DNA from: Mesorhizobium sp. | GTDB lineage: Bacteria > Pseudomonadota > Alphaproteobacteria > Rhizobiales > Rhizobiaceae | Direction: 5' to 3' | Assembly (NCBI RefSeq): GCF_017306545.1 | Contig: NZ_JAFKID010000010.1 | Location: forward strand, 62,001 to 126,000 | Length of the DNA stretch: 64,000 nucleotides | Shown here: positions 43,449-52,423 of the stretch, in pieces | Layout: each line of letters starts with the position of its first letter | How positions within the stretch are numbered: position 1 is the first letter of the stretch | Translations under genes and position numbers: made by a program | The notes under the pieces: model-generated | What the model was told of the DNA's origin: nothing | What the model saw: the letters and a program-made list of their open reading frames with translations, nothing else | Databases searched by the model: none

Positions 43449-43784
43449 ATGATGAACGAAGAACAGGACATGACTGAGGCGCGCAAGACGCTGGCCGGCT
43501 ACCGCGCCTCGATCGACAATTTCGACGCCATCCTCATCCACACGCTGGCCGAGCGCTTCCGCTGCACCCAGGCGGTCGGCGTGCTGAAGGCCACGCACGG
43601 CCTGCCGCCGGCTGACCCGAACCGTGAGGCCCAGCAGATCGAGCGCCTGCGCCGGCTGGCGAAGGACGCCCATCTCGATCCGGATTTCGCCGAAAAATTC
43701 CTGAACTTCGTCATCCGGGAAGTGATCCGCCATCACGAACAGATCGCCGCCGACACCAACGGCGGTGTGACGCAAAACGGCTGA
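43449..43784 (+). CDS. Chorismate mutase (AroQ fold)
   Basis: About 111 aa, helical AroQ-type chorismate mutase turning chorismate into prephenate for Phe and Tyr synthesis. The conserved first helix is YRASIDNFDAILIHTLAERF, and the other catalytic region includes PADPNREAQQIERLRRLAKD and IREVIRHHEQIA. The start is unclear: ATG 43449 or 43452, or a GTG overlapping the ffh stop at 43440. The gene between ffh and rpsP is a usual rhizobial arrangement. Confidence 0.87.
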   Translation: MMNEEQDMTEARKTLAGYRASIDNFDAILIHTLAERFRCTQAVGVLKATHGLPPADPNREAQQIERLRRLAKDAHLDPDFAEKFLNFVIREVIRHHEQIAADTNGGVTQNG

Positions 43785-43834
43785 TTTTCAGCCGCAACCC
43801 AACAGCAACAAATCAGAGCTTTTAGGAGATAGAA

Positions 43835-44227
43835 ATGGCACTGAAGATCAGACTGGCCCGCGCGGGCTCGAAGAAGCGTCCTTACTACCACATCGTCGTC
43901 GCCGACGTGCGTTCGCCGCGCGACGGCCGCTTCATCGAGACGGTCGGCGCCTGGAACCCGCTGCTGCCGAAGGACGGCGAGCGCATCAAGCTGGACGAGG
44001 ACCGCGTCAAGCACTGGCTGTCGCACGGCGCCCTGCCGACCGACCGCGTCGCCCGCTTCCTCGACCAGGCCGGCATCTCCAAGCGCGACGCCCGCAACAA
44101 CCCGACCAAGGCTCAGCCCGGCAAGAAGGCGCAGGAACGCGCCGCCCTGCTCGCCAAGGCGCAGGAAGACGCTGCCGCGGCAGCCGCTGCGGCTGCTGCC
44201 GCGCCGGCCGAGGCCAGCGCCGAGTAA
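43835..44227 (+). CDS. rpsP: 30S ribosomal protein S16
   Basis: 130 aa. The S16 core spans residues 1-85 ([60 protein letters not shown]). An Ala/Lys-rich tail follows ([20 protein letters not shown]), a common alphaproteobacterial extension. TTAGGAG precedes the start. In most rhizobia rimM, trmD and rplS come next; here a terminator and unrelated genes follow. Confidence 0.97.
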   Translation: MALKIRLARAGSKKRPYYHIVVADVRSPRDGRFIETVGAWNPLLPKDGERIKLDEDRVKHWLSHGALPTDRVARFLDQAGISKRDARNNPTKAQPGKKAQERAALLAKAQEDAAAAAAAAAAAPAEASAE

Positions 44228-44252
44228 ACAGTCTGAGGTTGGGGGACGACGG

Positions 44253-44282
44253 AACGGCGGGCATTGCCCGCCGTTTGCGTTT
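44253..44282 (+). terminator. Terminator after rpsP
   Basis: Stem AACGGCGGGC / GCCCGCCGTT with an ATT loop and tail TGCGTTT. It closes the ffh-rpsP transcript about 26 bp after rpsP. Confidence 0.7.
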
Positions 44283-44295
44283 CAGGATCGGTCGC

Positions 44296-44559
44296 TCAGT
44301 ATCCGCGCGGACAACGGGCGACGTAGGTACGGCCATAGCGGTCGCGGTAGCGGCATTGGCCGCGCTCGCTGGCATGGCCGATCAGGGCGCCCGCGACCGC
44401 CCCGACCGCGCCGCCGATCACCGCGCCCTGGACCGGATCGCCCGCGACGGCAGCGCCCACGGCCGCGCCGCCAAGACCACCCACGGCCGCCCCTTGTTCG
44501 GTTTGCGAACAGGCGCCGAGCGGCAGCAGCAGCGCCATCAGAACCAACATCTTCTTCAT
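44296..44559 (-). CDS. Glycine-zipper lipoprotein
   Basis: 87-aa lipoprotein. Signal peptide MKKMLVLMALLLPLGAC with Cys17 in a LGAC lipobox. Two glycine-zipper stretches follow (AAVGGLGGAAVGAAVAGD and VIGGAVGAVAGALIG), then a short RYRDRYGRTYVARCPRGY end with YMGG-like features. Such proteins sit in the outer membrane and may oligomerise. GAGGAAC precedes the start. Confidence 0.85.
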   Translation of the reverse strand: MKKMLVLMALLLPLGACSQTEQGAAVGGLGGAAVGAAVAGDPVQGAVIGGAVGAVAGALIGHASERGQCRYRDRYGRTYVARCPRGY

Positions 44560-44801
44560 GTCTTTTGTTCCTCTCGAAAGCGGATCCGTCCTCACCGCCC
44601 TGTCCTTAACGGCAAGCGGCCGGATTCGATCCAAGCGACCGCCTATTTTTCGTCGGACGGAAAGGAACGACGCCCGCGTAGGATCGGCCGGCGTCCCATC
44701 GCTCGGCCGGTTTCGACTGCCTCTGGCCGTTTTCCAAGCTTCCTGCCAAGCTGGAACGAGGCGGGATCTCCCGCTCGCGGCATGCTTCGACGGGGAAGAC
44801 G

Positions 44802-45203
44802 ATGACTGGCGAAACCGACCTGAAGACCTTGCTGCGTTCGATGCAGCCGAAACTGCATCCCGCCGTCCTGGTGTTCGCCACCCTGCCGCATGGCGCAAGG
44901 CTGCCGGACGGCCTGGACGCGGTAATGACATTCAAGGAGCGCGAAGGGCTGACCTGCATCCTGGCGGAAGAAGCCGCCCGGAACGCCGGCATGGCCGGCA
45001 CTTTCCGCTGCCGCATGGTCACGCTCGAAGTGCATTCGTCGCTGGAGGCCGTCGGCTTCCTCGCGGCGATCACGGCGCGGCTGGCCGAGGCCGGAATGGG
45101 CGTCAATCCAGTGTCCGGCTTCTACCACGACCATCTGTTCGTGCCGGCAGAACGGGCCGAGGAAGCGATGGCGGTGCTACGAGAGCTTTCCTCTCCCGGC
45201 TGA
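44802..45203 (+). CDS. ACT domain-containing protein
   Basis: 133 aa. N-terminal part with LRSMQPKLHPAVLVFATLPH; C-terminal ACT-like part with SSLEAVGFLAAITARLAEAG and FYHDHLFVPAERAEEAM. Proteins of this kind (COG3602 type) lack a catalytic domain and may bind amino acids; role unknown. It lies alone on the plus strand between the glycine-zipper gene and asd. Confidence 0.8.
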   Translation: MTGETDLKTLLRSMQPKLHPAVLVFATLPHGARLPDGLDAVMTFKEREGLTCILAEEAARNAGMAGTFRCRMVTLEVHSSLEAVGFLAAITARLAEAGMGVNPVSGFYHDHLFVPAERAEEAMAVLRELSSPG

Positions 45204-45377
45204 CGGAAGAGGTTTTTTCCACTCGTATGCACGACCGAACGCCGCATCAGCGGCGGTCGGACGGTCCGTGAGCCGAATATCGGCCAAGGGCCGCAAGCGC
45301 GACCGCGCGTCGCATCTCGTGAGGCGCCCCCGCGGAGGGCCCGCCGCGATAGCGGCGATACGGCCCGTGAGCGAAAA

Positions 45378-46412
45378 TCAAGCCGCCTTTTTCTTCGGCT
45401 GGATCAGGCCGCGCGCGACGAGAAGTTCAACGATCTGAATGACGTTCAGTGCAGCGCCCTTGCGAAGATTGTCCGAGACGATCCACAGGTTGAGCGCGTT
45501 GTCGAGCGTCGAATCCTCGCGGATGCGGGAAATGTAGGTGGCGTCCTCGCCGGCGCTCTCGATCGGGGTGATGTAGCCGCCGTCCTCGCGCTTGTCGACG
45601 ACCAGGCAGCCCGGCGCCTCGCGCAGGATTTCCCGCGCCTCGTCGGCCGAAATCGGCTTCTCGAACTCGACGTTGACGGCCTCGGAATGGCCGATGAACA
45701 CCGGCACGCGCACGCAGGTGGCGGTCAGCTTGATCTTCGGGTCGAGCATTTTCTTCGTCTCGGCCACCATCTTCCACTCTTCCTTGGTGGAGCCGTCGTC
45801 CAGGAAAACGTCGATATGCGGGATGACGTTGAAGGCGATGCGCTTGGTGAACTTCTTGGCCTCGACCGGATCGGCGACGAAGACAGCACGGGTCTGCGTG
45901 AACAACTCGTCCATGCCTTCCTTGCCGGCGCCGGAAACCGACTGGTAGGTCGAGACGACGATGCGCTTGATCGTCGCGGCGTCGTGCAACGGCTTCAGCG
46001 CCACCACCATCTGCGCGGTCGAGCAGTTCGGGTTGGCGATGATGTTCTTCTTGGAGAAGCCGGCGACGGCGTCCGGATTCACTTCCGGCACGATCAGCGG
46101 CACGTCCGGATCATAGCGGAAGGCCGAGGAATTATCGATGACGACGCAGCCCTGCTTGCCGATCTTCGGCGACCATTCCTTGGAAACGTTGCCGCCGGCC
46201 GACATGACCGCAATGTCCGTATCCGAGAAATCGTAGGTGTCGAGCGCCTTCACCTTCAGCGTCTTGTCGCCATAGGACACTTCCGTGCCCTGGCTGCGCC
46301 GCGAGGCGAGCGCCACCACCTCATCGGCGGGAAAGCCGCGCTCTTCCAGAATGTTGAGCATCTCGCGGCCCACATTGCCCGTGGCGCCGACTACCGCAAC
46401 CTTGAAACCCAT
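45378..46412 (-). CDS. asd: Aspartate-semialdehyde dehydrogenase
   Basis: 344-aa NADPH enzyme reducing aspartyl phosphate to the semialdehyde, the branch to Lys/DAP, Met, Thr. The nucleotide motif VAVVGATGNVGREMLNIL is at residues 5-22, the catalytic Cys is in NPNCSTAQMVVALKPLH (about residue 131), and the substrate Arg/His lie in RVPVFIGHSEAVNVEF. The ATG at 46412 follows CAGGAGATTTC. A Thr/Lys-rich leader peptide (46523-46657) and a strong promoter lie upstream. Confidence 0.96.
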   Translation of the reverse strand: MGFKVAVVGATGNVGREMLNILEERGFPADEVVALASRRSQGTEVSYGDKTLKVKALDTYDFSDTDIAVMSAGGNVSKEWSPKIGKQGCVVIDNSSAFRYDPDVPLIVPEVNPDAVAGFSKKNIIANPNCSTAQMVVALKPLHDAATIKRIVVSTYQSVSGAGKEGMDELFTQTRAVFVADPVEAKKFTKRIAFNVIPHIDVFLDDGSTKEEWKMVAETKKMLDPKIKLTATCVRVPVFIGHSEAVNVEFEKPISADEAREILREAPGCLVVDKREDGGYITPIESAGEDATYISRIREDSTLDNALNLWIVSDNLRKGAALNVIQIVELLVARGLIQPKKKAA

Positions 46413-46522
46413 TGAAATCTCCTGTCGCTCTCCGCTTGGTTGCTTGAGAGAACCCGCCGGCCGGTGCGGGTCCCGCCTCCCTCGGGCCGGACCCGGGGAG
46501 AGGGCGAGCTGGCCAAGGGAGA

Positions 46523-46657
46523 TCAGACCGTGGTGGCGGTCGCTTTTTTGGCCGTGGTTTTGGTCGAAAGCAGGAGCGCGAACACGCCCCCGGCCCGTGT
46601 CGGGGTCTCGCGGTCGCAAACGCCGCGTGCGAGAAGAGCCAAGGTAAGGCCGCGCAT
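46523..46657 (-). CDS. Probable asd leader peptide, Thr/Lys-rich
   Basis: 44 aa: MRGLTLALLARGVCDRETPT at the start, and the last 14 residues (S-T-K-T-T-A-K-K-A-T-A-T-T-V) hold six Thr and three Lys, both end products of the asd pathway. ATG 46657 is about 20 nt after the expected start point and has AGGAC upstream. After its TGA the sequence ATCTCC can pair with GGAGAT of the asd ribosome site, and CGGGTCC/GGACCCG and ACCCGC/GCGGGT form exclusive hairpins. This is the layout of translation-dependent attenuation; no U-tract is seen, so control may act on translation. Confidence 0.55.
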   Translation of the reverse strand: MRGLTLALLARGVCDRETPTRAGGVFALLLSTKTTAKKATATTV

Positions 46658-46683
46658 TACAGAAACGTCCTGTTCGGGGCCGG

Positions 46684-46711
46684 CTATTACGCGTTTTGCG
46701 TTAAGAGTCAA
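46684..46711 (-). promoter_or_regulatory. Candidate promoter of asd leader
   Basis: Minus strand: TTGACT (46711-46706), a 16-bp spacer and TAATAG (46689-46684). The start point is near 46677. Confidence 0.6.
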
Positions 46712-46853
46712 TTGCGCGGCGTCCTGTACAATGGGCGCTGCGCGCAGTAGGAGCGGGCCTCGTTGCGCTTGAGGCTGCGCCGGGCTCGACCTTTGACAGC
46801 CCGCAGCCCCGTTTCAAAGGCCTGTAACAGGTCCAGAAGTCCGAAAGACAACA

Positions 46854-48713
46854 ATGATGGCAGCCCCTATCGTTCCCGCGCTGGCAAAGGCGCTGGAAAA
46901 GCGCGGATATTCCACGCTTACCGCCGTGCAGCAGGCTGTGCTCGACCCTGCGCTCGGCCAATCCGACGCCCTGGTCTCGGCGCAGACCGGTTCGGGCAAG
47001 ACCGTGGCCTTCGGCCTGGCGCTGGCACCCGGCCTGCTGGGCGAAACCGAGCGCTTCGGCCCCGCCGGTGCGCCGCTGGCGCTTGCCGTGGCGCCGACGC
47101 GCGAGCTTGCCTTGCAGGTGGCTCGCGAACTGGAATGGCTTTACGAATTCGCCGGCGCGGCCATCGCCACCTGCGTGGGCGGCATGGACATGCGCACCGA
47201 ACGCCGCGCGCTGGAGCGCGGCGCCCACATCGTCGTCGGCACGCCCGGCCGCCTGCGCGACCACATCACCCGCCAGGCGCTGGACATGTCGGAACTGAAG
47301 GCCGTGGTTCTGGACGAGGCCGACGAGATGCTCGACCTCGGCTTCCGCGAAGATCTGGAATTCATCCTCGGCGCAGCGCCCGGGGAACGGCGCACGCTGA
47401 TGTTCTCGGCCACGGTGCCCCGCGCCATCGCCGCTCTGGCCAAGGACTACCAGCGCGATGCCGTCCGCATCAGCGCCGCGGGCGAGGAGAGCCAGCATCA
47501 CGACATCGAGTATCGGGCGCTGGCGGTGGCGCCGTCAGACCGCGAGAACGCGATCATCAACGTGCTGCGCTACTACGAAGCGCGCAACGCCATGGTGTTC
47601 TGCAACACGCGCGCGGCCGTCAACCACCTGACCGCCCGGTTCAACAACCGCAATTTCTCTGTCGTGGCCCTGTCGGGCGAACTCAGCCAGAACGAGCGCA
47701 GCCATGCGCTTCAGGCGATGCGCGACGGGCGCGCCCGCGTCTGCATCGCCACCGACGTAGCCGCGCGCGGCATCGATCTGCCGGGGCTGGAACTGGTGAT
47801 CCATGCCGACCTGCCCACCAATCCCGAAACGCTGCTGCATCGCAGCGGCCGCACCGGCCGTGCCGGGCGCAAAGGGGTGAGCGCGCTGATCGTTCCCCGG
47901 CAGGCCCTGCGGCGCACCGAACGCCTGCTGAAGGCCGCCGGCATCAGGGCTGAATGGGCGGGTCCGCCCTCGGCCGACGAAGTGATCGCCCGCGACAATG
48001 AGCGCATGCTGGCCGATCCGGCCTTCACCCAGCCGCTGCATGACGGCGAGCGCGAACTGGCCGACGCCTTGCTGGCCACGCATGGCGCCGAACAGGTGGC
48101 GGCCGCCTATCTCAGGCTCAGTCGTGCCGGGCGGTCCGCGCCGGAATATCTTTCCGACCCGGTTGCGTTCACGCCGGGACCCGAGCGCAACGCGCCCGAC
48201 GAGGCCCGAGCGGCGCGCCATGAGGAATTCGGCGACAGCGTGTGGTTTTCGCTTTCGGTCGGGCGCAGGCAGAATGCCGAGCCGCGCTGGCTGATCCCGA
48301 TGCTGTGCCGCAGCGGCAACCTCAGCAAACGCGACATCGGCGCCATCCGCATGCAGCCGGAAGAAAGCTTCGTGCAGATCGCCGCCGACAGCGCGGACGG
48401 CTTTGTCGCCGCCATAGGACCGAACATGACGATCCAGGGCAACATCGCCGTGCGGCGGCTGGAGGGCCAACCGGACTTTTCGCGAAGTGCCTATCGCGAA
48501 CAAAAGCCGGGCAAGAAACCGCATCGCGGCAAGGGCGCATCCGACGCCGGCGCGCCGAAGCGCAAATTCGCCAAGGGCGAAAAGCACGGCTTCGAGCGCC
48601 CGGCGACGGACGACAGGCCGTGGGCGGCAAAGAAGGCGAAGCAAGGGGGCAAGCCGAAATTCGACAAGACGGCGCCCGAGCCGCGCAAGAAACCCGTCAG
48701 CCGCCAGCCATGA
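46854..48713 (+). CDS. DEAD-box RNA helicase (DbpA-like)
   Basis: 619-aa ATP-dependent RNA helicase. Motifs: I AQTGSGKT, Ia PTRELALQVARE, Ib TPGRLRDH, II VLDEADEMLDLG, III FSATVPR, V ARGIDLPG, VI HRSGRTGRAGR. The region around residues 460-545 looks like a DbpA RNA-binding domain (WFSLSVGRRQNAEPRWLIPM, SKRDIGAIRMQPEESFVQIA). The end is Lys/Arg-rich (KKAKQGGKPKFDK). Role in ribosome assembly or RNA decay is inferred. The upstream ribosome site is weak; ATG 46854 or 46857. Confidence 0.92.
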   Translation: MMAAPIVPALAKALEKRGYSTLTAVQQAVLDPALGQSDALVSAQTGSGKTVAFGLALAPGLLGETERFGPAGAPLALAVAPTRELALQVARELEWLYEFAGAAIATCVGGMDMRTERRALERGAHIVVGTPGRLRDHITRQALDMSELKAVVLDEADEMLDLGFREDLEFILGAAPGERRTLMFSATVPRAIAALAKDYQRDAVRISAAGEESQHHDIEYRALAVAPSDRENAIINVLRYYEARNAMVFCNTRAAVNHLTARFNNRNFSVVALSGELSQNERSHALQAMRDGRARVCIATDVAARGIDLPGLELVIHADLPTNPETLLHRSGRTGRAGRKGVSALIVPRQALRRTERLLKAAGIRAEWAGPPSADEVIARDNERMLADPAFTQPLHDGERELADALLATHGAEQVAAAYLRLSRAGRSAPEYLSDPVAFTPGPERNAPDEARAARHEEFGDSVWFSLSVGRRQNAEPRWLIPMLCRSGNLSKRDIGAIRMQPEESFVQIAADSADGFVAAIGPNMTIQGNIAVRRLEGQPDFSRSAYREQKPGKKPHRGKGASDAGAPKRKFAKGEKHGFERPATDDRPWAAKKAKQGGKPKFDKTAPEPRKKPVSRQP

Positions 48714-48750
48714 TCCGGGCGCGGAAGCGCGCCCATCCCCGCACGCAATA

Positions 48751-48786
48751 AAAGAGCCCGCCGAGGCAGATCTCGTCAGGCTCTTT
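48751..48786. terminator. Bidirectional terminator between helicase and leuB
   Basis: AAAGAGCC and GGCTCTTT arms around a 20-nt loop that can fold further. T-rich tails exist on both strands (TTTCCTGTCTTTT; TTTTATTG), suiting two convergent genes. Confidence 0.7.
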
Positions 48787-48810
48787 CCTGTCTTTTGGAA
48801 CGGCGGCAGC

Positions 48811-49917
48811 TCAGGCTGCGAGGAATTTGGCGATGATGGCGTCGCCCATTTCCGTGGTGCCGACTTCCTTCGTGCCGGCCGAGGCGATGTCCTTGGTGCG
48901 CAGGCCGTCGTCGAGCACGGCGGCGATGGCCGCCTCCAGGCCATCGGCTTCCTTCACCATGCCGAAGGAATAGCGCAGGCACATGGCGAAGGAGGCGATC
49001 ATGGCGATCGGGTTGGCGATGCCCTTGCCGGCGATATCCGGTGCCGAGCCGTGCACCGGCTCGTAGAGCGCCTTGCGCTTGCCGGTCTTGGCATCCGGCG
49101 CGCCGAGCGACGCCGAGGGCAGCATGCCGAGCGAGCCGGTCAGCATCGCCGCCACGTCCGATAGCATGTCGCCGAACAGATTGTCGGTGACGATGACGTC
49201 GAACTGCTTGGGCCAGCGCACGAGCTGCATGCCGCCGGCGTCGGCCAGCATGTGGTCGAGCTTGACGTCGGCATATTTCGCCTTGTGCGTGGCGGTGACG
49301 ACCTCGTTCCACAGCACGCCCGACTTCATGACGTTGCGCTTTTCCATCGAGGTGACGTGGTTTTTGCGCGTGCGCGCCAGTTCGAAGGCGACGCCCGAGA
49401 TGCGCTCGATCTCGAACGTGTCGTAGACCTGCGTGTCGATGCCGCGCTTCTGGCCGTTGCCGAGGTCGATGATCTGCTTAGGCTCGCCGAAATAGACGCC
49501 GCCGGTGAGCTCCCGCACGATCAGGATGTCGAGCCCCTCGACCACTTCCTGTTTCAGCGAGGAGGAGGCGGCCAGCGCCGGATAGCAGATGGCGGGGCGC
49601 AGGTTGGCGAACAGTTCAAGGTCCTTGCGCAGCCGCAGAAGACCGGCCTCAGGGCGCACTTCGTAAGGCACCGGGTCCCACTTCGGGCCGCCGACGGCGC
49701 CGAACAGCACGGCGTCGGCGGCCATCGCCTTGGCCATGTCGGCGTCGGAGATCGCCTGGCCATGCGCATCGTAGGCGCAGCCGCCGACCAGTCCCTCGTC
49801 AGTGACGAAGCCGGACCCCAGCTTCTCGTTCATGGCGGCGATCAGCTTCTTCACCTCGGCCATCGCCTCGGGGCCGATGCCGTCGCCGGCAAGCAGGAAG
49901 AGATTTTTCGAAGCCAT
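48811..49917 (-). CDS. leuB: 3-isopropylmalate dehydrogenase
   Basis: 368-aa enzyme of leucine synthesis, oxidising and decarboxylating 3-isopropylmalate with NAD. Seen: [20 protein letters not shown] at the start, [15 protein letters not shown], catalytic Tyr/Lys regions, and the NAD loop region [20 protein letters not shown] followed by [18 protein letters not shown]. The ATG at 49917 has AGGAC upstream. leuD lies 1.8 kb upstream on the same strand; leuC is not in this window. Confidence 0.96.
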   Translation of the reverse strand: MASKNLFLLAGDGIGPEAMAEVKKLIAAMNEKLGSGFVTDEGLVGGCAYDAHGQAISDADMAKAMAADAVLFGAVGGPKWDPVPYEVRPEAGLLRLRKDLELFANLRPAICYPALAASSSLKQEVVEGLDILIVRELTGGVYFGEPKQIIDLGNGQKRGIDTQVYDTFEIERISGVAFELARTRKNHVTSMEKRNVMKSGVLWNEVVTATHKAKYADVKLDHMLADAGGMQLVRWPKQFDVIVTDNLFGDMLSDVAAMLTGSLGMLPSASLGAPDAKTGKRKALYEPVHGSAPDIAGKGIANPIAMIASFAMCLRYSFGMVKEADGLEAAIAAVLDDGLRTKDIASAGTKEVGTTEMGDAIIAKFLAA

Positions 49918-49998
49918 GGGATTTGTCCTGAAAAAGTTGCCGAAAGTCGCGGCTTTGCTAACCGGCGAAAGGCCGCCGCGCAAGCCCGCCAGTCAACG

Positions 49999-50349
49999 TC
50001 ATGTGTGCGCCAGGATGTTCACCAGCTTGCCGAACGGATCGCGCACGTAGAAGCGGCGCACGCCCCAGGGTTCGTCGGCGGGGCCGTATTCGATCGCAAA
50101 GCCGGCCAGCTTCATGCCTTTGAGCGCGGTATCGACATCGTCCACTTCAATGGAAAGGTCCGGCACCGGCGTGCCGGATCCGCCTTCGTCCATGAAACTC
50201 AACTGGACCGTCATTCTCCCGTCCGAGCCGTAGGTGGCGATCCAGCCCATATCCATGAGAACGTCGAGGCCGAGCACGTCGCCGTAGAAGCGTTTCGCCG
50301 CCTCGATGTTTCCGGTCGCCACATTGGCGACGATGCGGCGCACGGTCAC
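49999..50349 (-). CDS. VOC family (glyoxalase-like) protein
   Basis: 116-aa single-module vicinal-oxygen-chelate protein. The beta-alpha-beta-beta-beta repeats are visible: RIVANVATGNIEAAKRFYGD, LSFMDEGG, then DLSIEVDDVDTALKGMKLAG and VRRFYVRDPFGKLVNILAH. Usual uses are resistance or glyoxalase-like chemistry; substrate unknown. The GTG start at 50349 overlaps the RidA stop (GTGA), showing coupled translation. Confidence 0.82.
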   Translation of the reverse strand: MTVRRIVANVATGNIEAAKRFYGDVLGLDVLMDMGWIATYGSDGRMTVQLSFMDEGGSGTPVPDLSIEVDDVDTALKGMKLAGFAIEYGPADEPWGVRRFYVRDPFGKLVNILAHT

Positions 50350-50732
50350 GCCGTGCCCCGCTTCAGCGCCGTCACCTCGATCTCGATCTTCATCTCCGGC
50401 TTGTTGAGTTGGCACACGATCATGGTGGCGGCAGGCCGGATGTCGCCGAAATAGGCGCCGAGGATCGGAAAAACCGTGTCCACGTCGGCCTGGTCGGTGA
50501 TGTAATAATGCGCCCGCACGATGTCGGCCAGTTCGAAGCCACCTTCCGCCAATGCCTTCGAGATGGTCGCCAGCGCGTTGCGGGTCTGCGCCTCGATCGT
50601 GTCGGGCATGGTCATGGTGGTGTAGTCGTAGCCGGTGGTGCCGGAAACGAAACACCAGTCGCCCTGCACCACGGCGCGCGAATAGCCGGCGGTCTTCTCG
50701 AACGGCGAGCCGGTGGAAATAAGTTTGCGCAC
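50346..50732 (-). CDS. RidA/YjgF family protein
   Basis: 128-aa Rid-family protein. Conserved block: RAVVQGDWCFVSGTTGYDY, EAQTRNALATISKALAEGGF and the C-terminal IEIEVTALKRG. The Arg that in RidA binds the enamine carboxylate (typically near residue 105) appears to be replaced: the segment reads RPAATMIVCQLNKPEMKIEI, so the Rid subgroup is not the classic enamine deaminase by this reading. It overlaps the VOC gene start by 4 bp, forming a two-gene unit. Confidence 0.84.
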   Translation of the reverse strand: MRKLISTGSPFEKTAGYSRAVVQGDWCFVSGTTGYDYTTMTMPDTIEAQTRNALATISKALAEGGFELADIVRAHYYITDQADVDTVFPILGAYFGDIRPAATMIVCQLNKPEMKIEIEVTALKRGTA

Positions 50733-50736
50733 GGCG

Positions 50737-51636
50737 TCAGTTCGGCGGCGAGAGTGCGGTGGTCATCAGGCCGCGAATGGCGGGCGGCCAGCGCTTCAAT
50801 GCGGGCCATGTGTCGACGCCCTTTTCGCCCTGATGCGCGAAATAGACGGCCTTGTTCCTCGTATCGACGGCCATGAAGGAATCGGCCGCGCCGCAGGCAT
50901 GCGGCGTGCAGCCATTGCCGTAGACGAGCCCCATCTTGGTCGTCTCGGGCGCGCCGCTGACGCTGAGGCCGACGACGACCTCCGACATGTGGTCGCCGAG
51001 CAGCTTGCTGCTCAGCCGGTAGATTTCGGCATTCTTGAAAGCATCGAGCATGCTGGTCAGCTTCGACGGATTGAAATCCTTCCACCCGGTATCGGGTTCG
51101 GGCGAGAAAGAAAGTTCCCCCGCCGTGGTCAACCCGGCGTTGGGCGACCAGGTCTGCACCTGCGCGGTGTCGCCGGGCAGCAGGTAGGGCAGGAAGACGA
51201 TGCGGTCGTCCGACACGGAGGCCGGCGGCGCGCCGCATTCTTCCTCGCCGACGGTAAGGCTTTGGATTTCGCCGCCCTTCGGCTTCCAGACCAGCACCTC
51301 AGCCGGGCCGCAGGCATTGCCGCCGTTGCCGACCGCCACCAGCGCCACGTTGACGCCGCCGACCGTGACGACCTTGTCGAAATTCACCTGATAGTTCTTC
51401 GCCAGTTCCTTGCCGTCATAGGCGAGGGTCTTTTCGCCGTATTCTTCCTGCTCGGTGATGGTGAGCTTGCCGCCTTCGAAGTCGATGGAAGTCGGCGGCT
51501 CATCCCCGGCAGCGGCATCGTTCGGGGTGGGCTCCGCGGCGGCCGGCAGCTCCGCCGCCTGCTGGGCATGCGCGCCGACGACGGAGAAAACAAGGAACGC
51601 CGATACGCAGGTTCCGGCAAGCAACGACCGCGTCAT
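50737..51636 (-). CDS. Hypothetical secreted protein
   Basis: 299 aa. Signal peptide: SLLAGTCVSAFLVFSVVGAHA. The linker is Ala/Pro/Glu-rich (ELPAAAEPTPNDAAAGDEPP). The mature part is beta-rich with paired Cys (GNACGPAEVLVW, GEEECGAPPAS, GNGCTPHACGAADS). The C-terminal block with NKAVYFAHQGEKGVDTWPAL is like other uncharacterised periplasmic proteins of rhizobia. I do not recognise a named domain. It lies 4 bp upstream of the RidA gene on the same strand. Confidence 0.72.
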   Translation of the reverse strand: MTRSLLAGTCVSAFLVFSVVGAHAQQAAELPAAAEPTPNDAAAGDEPPTSIDFEGGKLTITEQEEYGEKTLAYDGKELAKNYQVNFDKVVTVGGVNVALVAVGNGGNACGPAEVLVWKPKGGEIQSLTVGEEECGAPPASVSDDRIVFLPYLLPGDTAQVQTWSPNAGLTTAGELSFSPEPDTGWKDFNPSKLTSMLDAFKNAEIYRLSSKLLGDHMSEVVVGLSVSGAPETTKMGLVYGNGCTPHACGAADSFMAVDTRNKAVYFAHQGEKGVDTWPALKRWPPAIRGLMTTALSPPN

Positions 51637-51679
51637 GACACGTCTCCCCGACTGGCCGGCACGCCTTGCCGCATCGAAA

Positions 51680-52285
51680 TCACGCCCAGGGGCGGACTTC
51701 CGCGTTGCGCTTCTCGAAGCTGGCGATCGCGCCGGCCTTTTCCATGGTGAGCCCGATGTCGTCGAGGCCGTTGAGCAGGCAATGGCGCTTGAAGTCGTCG
51801 ATGTCGAAGGTGACGACGCCGCCGTCCGGCCCGCGGATTTCCTTGGCTTCCAGATCGACCGAGATGGTGGCGTTGGCGCCGCGCTCGGCGTCGTCCATCA
51901 GCTTGTCGAGATCCTCGTGGCTGACGGTGATCGGCAGAATGCCGTTCTTGAAGCAGTTGTTGTAGAAAATGTCGGCGAACGAGGTCGAGATGACGCAGCG
52001 GATGCCGAAGTCGAGCAACGCCCACGGCGCGTGCTCACGGCTCGAACCGCAGCCGAAATTGTCGCCGGCGACGAGAATCTGCGCCTTGCGGTAGGCGGGC
52101 TTGTTGAGCACGAAATCCGGGTTCTCCGAGCCGTCCTCGTTGTAGCGCATCTCGGCGAACAGGCCGGTGCCGAGGCCGGTGCGCTTGATCGTCTTGAGGT
52201 AATCCTTGGGGATGATCATGTCGGTGTCGACATTGACGATCGGCAAGGGCGCGGCGACGCCGGTGAGCTTGGTGAACTTGTCCAT
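51680..52285 (-). CDS. leuD: 3-isopropylmalate dehydratase small subunit
   Basis: 201-aa small subunit of isopropylmalate isomerase. The swivel-domain motif [20 protein letters not shown] is at about residues 71-90. N-terminus [21 protein letters not shown]-terminus [11 protein letters not shown]. It needs LeuC, the iron-sulfur subunit, which is not encoded in this window. leuB lies downstream on the same strand after three unrelated genes. Confidence 0.96.
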   Translation of the reverse strand: MDKFTKLTGVAAPLPIVNVDTDMIIPKDYLKTIKRTGLGTGLFAEMRYNEDGSENPDFVLNKPAYRKAQILVAGDNFGCGSSREHAPWALLDFGIRCVISTSFADIFYNNCFKNGILPITVSHEDLDKLMDDAERGANATISVDLEAKEIRGPDGGVVTFDIDDFKRHCLLNGLDDIGLTMEKAGAIASFEKRNAEVRPWA

Positions 52286-52423
52286 GGCCTGATGCCCGTC
52301 TTGAAAAGGTTGCGGGGATTTTGTCCCGGTTTACACAAAGGCGGCGGCAAAGAAAAGGCGGCGCGTGCCGCTGCGTCCGTCATGGCCCTTGACGCCATGG
52401 GTTCGGCCGCCACATGCGCCTCT

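Larger units (their letters stand above)
46413..46853. other. asd leader and divergent promoter region
   Basis: 441 bp between asd and the helicase gene. On the minus strand it holds the asd promoter (46684-46711), the leader peptide (46523-46657) and a GC-rich region with alternative hairpins (46435-46500). On the plus strand the helicase promoter is not clear, although a TACAAT is seen at 46727. Confidence 0.6.

Noticed and set aside
46658-46711. Longer start (MTLNAKRV) for the asd leader peptide
   Set aside because: This segment overlaps the promoter boxes, so it would lie upstream of the transcript start.
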